NCBI GenBank assembly: GCA_947631955.1 | Contig: CANRNJ010000006.1 | Span: 62,001 to 126,000 of the forward strand | DNA length: 64,000 nt | From: an uncultured Lachnospiraceae bacterium | GTDB lineage: Bacteria > Bacillota > Clostridia > Lachnospirales > Lachnospiraceae | Direction: 5' to 3' | Shown here: piece after piece, positions 36,391 through 42,487 of the stretch | Numbering within the stretch: the stretch's first letter is position 1 | Layout: every line of letters starts with the position of its first letter | The notes under the pieces: generated by a model | Seen by the model: the letters and a program-made list of their open reading frames with translations, nothing else | Told to the model about the DNA's origin: nothing | Database searches by the model: none | Program-made: the position numbers and the translations under genes

Positions 36391-36573
36391 GGCAGGCCGT
36401 AAGGGTTTCTTTGTCAATAACTGCTTAGCGTCTAAGCTGTCCCAAACGGCTTGGCGAAGTATTCCATGAGCCTAGCCGGACGGACTGATACGGGGGATGT
36501 GGAGCTCCGGACGCGGCGGCTGAGGAAGGGGGTCAGGGGGTCCCCCGCCGATGAGGCGCGGCCGGAGGCCGCC
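36391..36573. other. GC-rich hairpin region upstream of the origin
   Basis: No gene is supported. The region contains inverted repeats: GCGGCC-gga-GGCCGC (36558-36572) and a G5/C5 run pair at about 36528-36546. In Ff phages the packaging signal and complementary-strand origin are hairpins beside the replication origin, so this stretch is a candidate for both. This is inference from location and shape. Confidence 0.45.
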
Positions 36574-36607
36574 GGTTCCCAAAGGTTAGTATTACCCTTT
36601 GGGAACC
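36574..36607 (+). other. Rolling-circle origin: stem-loop with CRESS nonanucleotide TAGTATTAC
   Basis: A 12-bp perfect stem (GGTTCCCAAAGG at 36574-36585 with CCTTTGGGAACC at 36596-36607) presents the loop TTAGTATTAC. TAGTATTAC at 36587-36595 equals the circovirus-type form of the CRESS-DNA virus nonanucleotide, in which Rep nicks between the seventh and eighth base (TAGTATT/AC). It is followed by iterons and by the Rep gene 160 bp downstream. That it is the active origin is inferred from this arrangement. Confidence 0.85.
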
Positions 36608-36609
36608 TC

Positions 36610-36708
36610 TGTAGCATGTAGTAAAACTTGTTTTTCCCCTTGTTTATCACGTTTTTTGTTGTAGCAAAGTTGTAGCAAAATGCTGTAGCAATATAACCTC
36701 TGTAGCAA
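36610..36708 (+). repeat. Iterons TGTAGCAA next to the origin
   Basis: TGTAGCAA occurs at 36660-36667, 36671-36678, 36684-36691 and 36701-36708, all in the same orientation. A partial copy TGTAGCA lies at 36610-36616 and a degenerate TGTAGTAA at 36617-36624. Their place between the stem-loop and the Rep start suggests Rep binding sites and possible autoregulation of rep. Confidence 0.85.
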
Positions 36709-36766
36709 ATGTTAATAAAGATACGTTATTTCGGTTGTGTAAGAAAGTAATGGAGAGTAAGGACGA

Positions 36767-37765
36767 ATGGACGACAGAACACAATCCCGGAAATGGCTGC
36801 TCACGTTCAACAACCCGGAGAAGTACGGGTATGACCATGACAACATCCGTGCAGCCTTATCCACCATCAAAAATCTTGAATACTGGTGCATGTGCGATGA
36901 GATCGGCGAAAAGGGTACTTATCATACCCATTTGTTTCTTTACCGCAGCACTTCCATGCGGTTCTGCAGGCTGAAAAGTGTTTTTCCTACCGCGCACATC
37001 GACTACTGCCGCGGATCCACGCAGGAGAACCGTGACTACGTCCGCAAAGAAGGAAAATACAAGGGCACGGATAAGGAAGAGACCAACCTGCCGGATACCT
37101 TTGAAGAGTTCGGGGAATGCCCCCAGGAGCAGCAGGGAAAACGCAATGACCTGGAAGCGCTCTACGGCATGATCAAGGACGGCCTGAGCGATTATGACAT
37201 TCTGGAAAGCCATCCTGCCTATATGCTGCAGATGAACAAGATCGAACGCTGCAGGCAGGTGATCCGGGAAGAGGAATTTAAGAATAAGTTCCGTGATCTT
37301 ACAGTTGAATACTGGTTCGGGGATACCGGCCTGGGAAAGACCCGCACCGTCATGGAGCGGTACGGCTATGAAAACGTCTATCGTGTGACGGACTATAAGT
37401 ATCCGTTCGATGGGTATAAAGGACAGGATGTGCTGGTGTTTGAAGAGTTCTACAACAGCATCCGTATCCAGGAGATGCTCACCTACCTGGACGGCTATCC
37501 GCTGGATCTCCCCTGCCGCTATGCCAATAAGACCGCCTGTTATACCAAGGTCTATATCTTAAGCAACGTGCCCTTTGACGAGCAGTACCGCGAGATCTTC
37601 CGGGACAACAGGAAGACCTTTGACGCCTTCTGCAGAAGGATCAGCTGCATCAAGGAATTCACGAAGGACGGGTTAAAGGACTACCGGAACATGGACGAAT
37701 ACCGGAATACGGAACGCTGGGCACGGATCGAGGACTATGAGCAGTCAGACCTGCCGTTTGATTAA
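36767..37765 (+). CDS. rep: CRESS-type replication initiator: HUH endonuclease plus SF3 helicase
   Basis: 332 aa. Endonuclease motifs: I LLTFNN (residues 11-16), II HTHLFLY (H53, H55, the HUH pair), III YVRK (Y91 nucleophile, K94). Helicase motifs: Walker A GDTGLGKT (185-192), Walker B DVLVFEE (221-227), motif C YILSN (263-267), then FCRRI as a possible arginine finger. This order and length are those of circovirus/geminivirus-type Reps and of bacterial plasmid relatives, not of Ff gene II or the Rep_trans family. It should nick the TAGTATTAC stem-loop and unwind the duplex itself. AAGGA precedes the ATG. Confidence 0.93.
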   Translation: MDDRTQSRKWLLTFNNPEKYGYDHDNIRAALSTIKNLEYWCMCDEIGEKGTYHTHLFLYRSTSMRFCRLKSVFPTAHIDYCRGSTQENRDYVRKEGKYKGTDKEETNLPDTFEEFGECPQEQQGKRNDLEALYGMIKDGLSDYDILESHPAYMLQMNKIERCRQVIREEEFKNKFRDLTVEYWFGDTGLGKTRTVMERYGYENVYRVTDYKYPFDGYKGQDVLVFEEFYNSIRIQEMLTYLDGYPLDLPCRYANKTACYTKVYILSNVPFDEQYREIFRDNRKTFDAFCRRISCIKEFTKDGLKDYRNMDEYRNTERWARIEDYEQSDLPFD

Positions 37766-37779
37766 AGGAGGATTTGGTT

Positions 37780-37968
37780 ATGTTTTCTTTTTTTTCTGTT
37801 AGATATTTTGGATTGGCAGTTATTTGTCTTATTTACTTAGCCGGAGCCCTGCTGATTGATTTGATTCATTGCGTTTTTGAGTTCAGTCCGTTTCTGGGTT
37901 TTTTTCTGGCGTTTCTTGTTATTTTTGCCTGCATTTTTTTATCTGCTGTTGTAAGATATTATTTTTAG
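37780..37968 (+). CDS. Small phage membrane protein, two helices
   Basis: 62 aa from the ATG at 37780, with AAAGGAGG 8 bp upstream. It is almost wholly hydrophobic, with two membrane segments (about residues 5-27 and 36-58) and a short VRYYF end. AT-rich like the next two frames. No family recognised. It lies 14 bp after rep and is likely co-transcribed. Confidence 0.65.
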   Translation: MFSFFSVRYFGLAVICLIYLAGALLIDLIHCVFEFSPFLGFFLAFLVIFACIFLSAVVRYYF

Positions 37969-37981
37969 GAGATGAATGGTT

Positions 37982-38032
37982 ATGGCTGTAAAGAATTGTT
38001 CCGACTGTGTTTATTATAAACATGAGTCTTGA
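37982..38032 (+). CDS. Possible 16-residue CxxC micropeptide
   Basis: A frame MAVKNCSDCVYYKHES follows AGGAG at a good distance. The CSDC pair resembles the start of a zinc ribbon, so this may be a real micropeptide or the remains of a longer zinc-ribbon gene ended by the TGA. Very short; low confidence. Confidence 0.25.
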   Translation: MAVKNCSDCVYYKHES

Positions 38033-38070
38033 TCTTCATATTTTTTAATGGATGAAAGGAGTTTTTAAAT

Positions 38071-38319
38071 ATGGCTTTTTATGCTTTATATAACTGGTAT
38101 TCCTCATGGAGCAGACGTGGTTATCCTGATATGATCGCCTGGTATCGGCATAAGTTGTATAATGACTGGCTTGATTCGCTTTCTTTGGATGAAAGGCAGA
38201 TTGTTTTAGATAGGCAGGCGAAAGATAGAAAAGACCGACTTTCCAGGTTGGCATGTTTGTTTTGTTTATCCTCTTTTTTATCTGGAAGAACAGGTTCCGT
38301 TTTTAAGGATTTCGATTAG
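38071..38319 (+). CDS. Hypothetical phage protein
   Basis: 82 aa; AAAGGAG lies 10 bp before the ATG. The N-terminal half is aromatic and Tyr/Trp-rich (MAFYALYNWYSSWSRRGYPDMIAWYRHK), the middle a charged helix (LDERQIVLDRQAKDRKDRLSRL), then a short hydrophobic CLFCLSSFLSG. No family recognised. It is the last small gene before the strong terminator that insulates the transposase. Confidence 0.6.
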   Translation: MAFYALYNWYSSWSRRGYPDMIAWYRHKLYNDWLDSLSLDERQIVLDRQAKDRKDRLSRLACLFCLSSFLSGRTGSVFKDFD

Positions 38320-38343
38320 GTAACTGCACAGCCGCATAAAAAC

Positions 38344-38402
38344 AGACCTTTGTAAAGGGCAGGTTTACCTGTTTATATACCCTTTACCAAAGGTCTTTTT
38401 TT
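38344..38402 (+). terminator. Strong terminator upstream of the transposase gene
   Basis: A long stem (AGACCTTTGTAAAGGG with CCCTTTACCAAAGGTCT, one bulged base) encloses an inner CAGGTTTACCTG hairpin and is followed by seven T. It should stop phage transcripts from entering the transposase gene. Confidence 0.88.
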
Positions 38403-38433
38403 ATGACACGCTCAGTTTAAGGGGGTGTCATAA
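38401..38433 (+). promoter_or_regulatory. Hairpin covering the transposase ribosome site
   Basis: TTATGACAC (38401-38409) pairs perfectly with GTGTCATAA (38425-38433), which ends right at the ATG and takes in part of the GGGGGTG ribosome site. In a read-through RNA this hairpin would block translation. It may also be an operator for the transposase. Confidence 0.65.
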
Positions 38434-39477
38434 ATGGCTAAAAGTTACCATTATATCACGGAGCATGAGCGTTACCAGATCGAGATCCTTTTGAAACAGA
38501 AGTATACGGTGAAGCAGATCGCCGCTGCACTGGGTCATGAATACCATACCATTTATCATGAGATCAAAAAGGGAACTGTGGAACAGATGGACTCGCTGCT
38601 TGCCAAACACTTAGTTTATAAGGCGGACTACGCCCAGCTGATGACGAAAAGAAATCTGTCCGGTCGCGGCAGAAAGCTTAAGCTCTCTCCGTCTTCCGAT
38701 CTGGTGCCTTACATAGAACATATGGTGAAAAAGGAAAAGTATTCTCCTGCGGCGCTTATTCGTTACGCTTCTGATCAGCATCTGACCTTTGACACGTCCG
38801 TCTGTCCACGGACGATCTATCACTACTATGACCGGGGGTTCTTCCGGCATACTTCCTGGAAAGATCTTCCGTACAAGAAAAGAAAGAAAAAGGATGCGGA
38901 TACTGTATCATCTGTTCCCTTGAATAACCGCTCCGGCCGCAGCATTGAAAAGCGTTCCAAGAGTATCCTGCAGCGTAAAGATTACGGTCATTGGGAGATG
39001 GATACCGTGGTCAGCGGGCAGAAAAATGGCAGATCATGTCTTCTGGTTCTGTCGGAGCGTATGACCAGACAGGAGATCATACGGAAACTGCCCGATAAAA
39101 AAGCGGCGTCCGTGGTTCGTGCTCTGGATCTTCTGGAAAAGGAAATGGGATCCCGGTCCTTCCGGGAAACGTTCCGGACGATCACCTGTGACAATGGTGT
39201 GGAGTTTCTGGATAACGCCGGCATAGAGAGAAGCTGCAGGTCAAAGAAGCAGCGCACCATGCTCTTCTACTGCCACCCGTACAGCGCCTACGAGCGCGGC
39301 ACTAATGAGAACATCAACCGCATGATCAGACGCTTTTATCCTAAAGGTTACAACTTTGATCAAGTGACGCCAGAGGAAGTGCAGCGTTTAGAGGACTGGA
39401 TCAACCATTATCCGCGTAAGATCTTAGGCGGCATGAGCAGCTGTAAGTACCTGGAATATTTAAAGCTATCTGTCTGA
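38434..39477 (+). CDS. IS30-family transposase, candidate phage integration enzyme
   Basis: 347 aa. An N-terminal helix-turn-helix (residues about 10-46, YTVKQIAAALGHEYHTIYHEI) is of the IS30 type. The DDE residues are D190 (HWEMDTV), D253 (TCDNGVEF) and E292 in the IS30 hallmark YERGTNENINRMIRRFYPKG. It is intact. No IS inverted repeats were found directly around it, so it looks like part of the phage rather than a nested IS. Expression is guarded by a terminator and a start hairpin. It is the only recombinase in the element, hence the likely integrase. Confidence 0.9.
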   Translation: MAKSYHYITEHERYQIEILLKQKYTVKQIAAALGHEYHTIYHEIKKGTVEQMDSLLAKHLVYKADYAQLMTKRNLSGRGRKLKLSPSSDLVPYIEHMVKKEKYSPAALIRYASDQHLTFDTSVCPRTIYHYYDRGFFRHTSWKDLPYKKRKKKDADTVSSVPLNNRSGRSIEKRSKSILQRKDYGHWEMDTVVSGQKNGRSCLLVLSERMTRQEIIRKLPDKKAASVVRALDLLEKEMGSRSFRETFRTITCDNGVEFLDNAGIERSCRSKKQRTMLFYCHPYSAYERGTNENINRMIRRFYPKGYNFDQVTPEEVQRLEDWINHYPRKILGGMSSCKYLEYLKLSV

Positions 39478-39558
39478 TGCATCCCCAGCCGGGATCCATC
39501 TTTTTTTCGTGTGCCCGGATCTGCGGATCATTTTTCCCTTTGTGAAAAATAGACAAAG

Positions 39559-39607
39559 AAAAGCCTGATATCCGGAGCGGATCAGCTCTAAGATCAGGCT
39601 TTTTATT
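39559..39607 (+). terminator. Terminator after the transposase gene
   Basis: An 11-bp stem (AAAAGCCTGAT with ATCAGGCTTTT) ends in a T run; an inner GGAGC/GCTC pair is also present. It lies between the transposase and the convergent host kinase gene. Confidence 0.85.
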
Positions 39608-39646
39608 GTGCACTTTGCTGATTTTTAAAATAATTGTTGCAATTCA

Positions 39647-39663
39647 CCTGTTTTTGTCACTCA
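39647..39663 (+). repeat. Right direct repeat of the prophage (attR candidate)
   Basis: CCTGTTTTTGTCACTCA, identical to 31577-31593. The host sequence resumes 57 bp before the stop codon of the hybrid kinase gene. Left of the repeat the flanks still share AATT but then diverge. Confidence 0.8.
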
Positions 39664-39719
39664 CTGTCCGCTATTGCTTTATGGCCAGCGGCTTGTCCGT
39701 ACCGTCGATCCGGACTCCC

Positions 39720-42482
39720 TCAGATCTTCTCCATCATCTCATTCACGATCGCTTTCACCTGATGGAAGTCAAACATATCGTACGCTTCCCGCAGTTTCTT
39801 GATCTGTCCGTTCACCTGCGGGCCGAAATTTCTCGACGCCAGTTCCGGCACGAGCGTATCGGTCACTTTCAGATTCATCTTATCCAGTTCGGTTTTGAGA
39901 TTCTGAAGGATCTCCGCCGTCAGCGTTTCGATCTCCTTATCCGCCAGGTCGTCCTGTACTTCCTCTTCGCTGAATCTGCCGTTTTCCGTCAGATATTTTT
40001 TGACTTCCTCCAGAATTTCCTTAAACTTATCCAGATAACCGCTGAATTTCAGGTTGATCGCGTTCACATCCCCGGCCTTGCCGTCAAATTCCAATTCCTT
40101 AAAGAGCGCCGACACCTCCATCGCGCCGATACTTGCGCTGGAACTTTTGATCCCGTGGACGTCGGTCGTAAACAGCTGGATATCTCCGGCTTCCAACAGT
40201 TTTGGCAATAGATCGATATACTTCACGCCCTCCGTGTAGTATGTATTCAGAATAGCGGCGTAGGCGTCCTGATTGAAGCCGATATTCATAAGACCCTTAT
40301 CGGTGTTGAGTCCGCTCTCCGGCAAGGATCCGCGCTCCGCCGCGTCACCGCCTGCCTTCCTGCCGTCGGACTCCGAAACGATAACGCGCTCGATCAGCTC
40401 CTCCGGCAGAAATGCCAACAGGCATTTTTCCAGATATCTTCTCCGGATCGGTTTTGCCAGATACTCCTGAAAACCGAGCTGCAGCATCTCCTCGCGCACG
40501 TTTGCTCCGTTCTGTGCGGTCAGGGCGATCATCGGCACTTCTTTGTAGTAACGGTCTTCTTTGGCGCGGACAGCCTTAAGCACATCTCCGCCGCCCATAT
40601 CCGGCATGACCATATCCATCAGGATCAGGTCGTATTTTTCGCTCTCGATCTTGCGGATGCCGTCCTCGCCGCATGTAGCCACAGCGATATCGATCCCGTA
40701 TCTGCCGAAGATTCCTGCGGCGACTTTCAAATTCACCGCGTTGTCGTCTACCACCAGAACCTTCGCTTTCTTTGCGGTAAAAGTTTCTTCCGCGGTATTC
40801 TTCTTGTAATCTTCCTGATTCCACATATGATTCAGGACCTTGAGGATAGACAGCGAAGAAAGCGGGCGGCGCGTCATGCGGCACTTGCCGAAATCGCCGT
40901 AGCCCGAATCGAAATCCGCCAAGACGTAAGTATATTCCTGACACTGGTACAGTTCAATGATATTCGCCAGATTTTCATAGGCTTTGTCCGGGATAAAAAT
41001 AAAATCATATTTCTTATCCTGTATCGCCCGGTCAAACCCGTAATAATTGTGGCAGTAGGAAGGCCTGATACGGAACGTTTCCATAATGTTCTGCCACTTC
41101 AACATTCCGAAATCGCTGTCGTCATAAATGAGCACGGAAGGTTCTTTTTCGTCCGTCAGCTCTATGAGCGGGGCCCCGTCTGCAATCTTCTGACGGAACG
41201 TAAAACTGGTGGACATCCCGACGTCCCGGATACTCTCCACGTTGATGTCCCCTTGTACCATATCAAGAAGACCCTTGCAGATCGTAAACTTCAGGCCGAC
41301 TCCTTTCAGATTGCTGGACTGTCTGGAATCGTATGTATCGTACATGCCGAAAAGCGACTGGATATCGATCCGGGACATTCCTTTTCCCGTATCCGCGACA
41401 CGGCATTGGAAAACGGCTTCTCCGCTCTCTTCATCCCGTTCACAGTGGATATCCAGCAGGATCTCTCCGTTCATCGTCATATCGATCGAAACAAAGAGCA
41501 GGTACAAAAAGATCTGCCGTATAACGACATTATCTCCCACAAGAAGCTTCGGGATATCTCCGTCAACCGTCAGGTTGAAATACAACGATTTCTTCTTAAT
41601 ATCGTCCGCCACCGTCCGAACGATCTCCCGGACCAGATCGCCGATGCTGTATGTACTCTCGATCAGGTGCATCTCCCCCGAATCTATCTTGGCATACGTC
41701 AGCACGTCGTCGATGATGGTCAGCAGGTCGTACGCCGCGCTCCTGATCGTGTTGATCTCGCTCTTCATCGCGCCGTCCTGCTCGCCCCGCAGCATGATCT
41801 CGGAATAGTTGATGATCGAATTCATCGGCGTCCTGATCTCATACGACATATTGCCCAGAAACTTTCTCTTGGCATTTCCCGCGCGTTCGATCTTCCGGCT
41901 GTTTGTGCCGATCTTCATCTGCTGATACCGATAGTAACTGTTCTGCGCGAATACCAACATTCCGAGCAGGAAAACGATCCCGAAGAAACACATGACAAAA
42001 CTGTCATATCGGAAAAACAGAGAAACGTCAACGATACGATCGTCCGACGGGAAGAATAAGTTTTCAAGCAGATAAACATATTCGCTGAGGCATAGCCCCA
42101 TGATCAGGGCAAACAGCAGGCCTTTGAAAACGCAGTACGCGATAAGCATACCGGCCACAAACCATATGACCGCCACGCAGTACAGATCGCTTCCGGACTT
42201 TAAGGTGAGGGGGATTGCAACCACATTTAACACGGCAAGCGATAAGGCCGCAGCCAGAACAGGTTTCCTGAACAGCAGTTCCATGAGCAGTATCAGACTG
42301 CATCCCACCATGACGATAAGCATCGACCAGATCGCTGCGCCCGTTTCGCCAAAAAGCACGGCAGCCGCAAAAGCGGCGATATTTTCAATTATGATCGAAG
42401 TCAGAAGAATGACCAGATCAAATTCTGACAGTTCCATGTCACCCAGTCTTGTTCTGACGGTCTGTTTCCATTGATGTTTCAT
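39720..42482 (-). CDS. Hybrid histidine kinase with receiver and Hpt domains; phosphoacceptor His replaced by Tyr
   Basis: 920 aa. About six membrane helices (residues 20-180) precede a HisKA-like domain whose H-box reads NMSYEIRTPMN, with Y214 (codon at 41841-41843) where the phosphorylated His should be. The ATPase domain keeps a G1-like VADTGKGMS and a GVGLKF segment, but the N-box is poor. A degenerate receiver, a true receiver (VLVVDDNAVNLK, phosphoacceptor D in LILMDMVMPDMGG) and an Hpt domain with VHGIKSSSASIG follow. It is the last gene of a five-gene operon. Self-phosphorylation appears impossible; it may phosphorylate the neighbouring kinase or relay phosphate through its receiver and Hpt. 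Confidence 0.88.
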   Translation of the reverse strand: MKHQWKQTVRTRLGDMELSEFDLVILLTSIIIENIAAFAAAVLFGETGAAIWSMLIVMVGCSLILLMELLFRKPVLAAALSLAVLNVVAIPLTLKSGSDLYCVAVIWFVAGMLIAYCVFKGLLFALIMGLCLSEYVYLLENLFFPSDDRIVDVSLFFRYDSFVMCFFGIVFLLGMLVFAQNSYYRYQQMKIGTNSRKIERAGNAKRKFLGNMSYEIRTPMNSIINYSEIMLRGEQDGAMKSEINTIRSAAYDLLTIIDDVLTYAKIDSGEMHLIESTYSIGDLVREIVRTVADDIKKKSLYFNLTVDGDIPKLLVGDNVVIRQIFLYLLFVSIDMTMNGEILLDIHCERDEESGEAVFQCRVADTGKGMSRIDIQSLFGMYDTYDSRQSSNLKGVGLKFTICKGLLDMVQGDINVESIRDVGMSTSFTFRQKIADGAPLIELTDEKEPSVLIYDDSDFGMLKWQNIMETFRIRPSYCHNYYGFDRAIQDKKYDFIFIPDKAYENLANIIELYQCQEYTYVLADFDSGYGDFGKCRMTRRPLSSLSILKVLNHMWNQEDYKKNTAEETFTAKKAKVLVVDDNAVNLKVAAGIFGRYGIDIAVATCGEDGIRKIESEKYDLILMDMVMPDMGGGDVLKAVRAKEDRYYKEVPMIALTAQNGANVREEMLQLGFQEYLAKPIRRRYLEKCLLAFLPEELIERVIVSESDGRKAGGDAAERGSLPESGLNTDKGLMNIGFNQDAYAAILNTYYTEGVKYIDLLPKLLEAGDIQLFTTDVHGIKSSSASIGAMEVSALFKELEFDGKAGDVNAINLKFSGYLDKFKEILEEVKKYLTENGRFSEEEVQDDLADKEIETLTAEILQNLKTELDKMNLKVTDTLVPELASRNFGPQVNGQIKKLREAYDMFDFHQVKAIVNEMMEKI

Positions 42483-42487
42483 ACCGA

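Larger units (their letters stand above)
31577..39663 (+). mobile_element. Inovirus-like filamentous prophage with CRESS-type Rep
   Basis: About 8.07 kb plus a repeat, bounded by identical 17-bp repeats. The gene order on the + strand is ssDNA-binding candidate, two small or coiled-coil membrane proteins, major coat, pIII-like, pVI-like, Zot/pI ATPase, origin, Rep, small proteins and IS30-type transposase. It follows the Ff order V-VII/IX-VIII-III-VI-I, with the replication gene placed last instead of first. No secretin gene is present, consistent with a single-membrane host. One gene (33482-33772) runs on the opposite strand. All reading frames are intact, so the element may be active. That it makes virions is inferred. 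Confidence 0.88.

Noticed and set aside
36752..36974. Alternative frame overlapping the start of rep
   Set aside because: It is in a different frame from the HUH motifs and breaks off after 79 codons without family features.
38344..39607. Nested IS30 insertion sequence inside the prophage
   Set aside because: No pair of terminal inverted repeats or flanking target duplication could be seen directly around the transposase; kept as an alternative to be checked.
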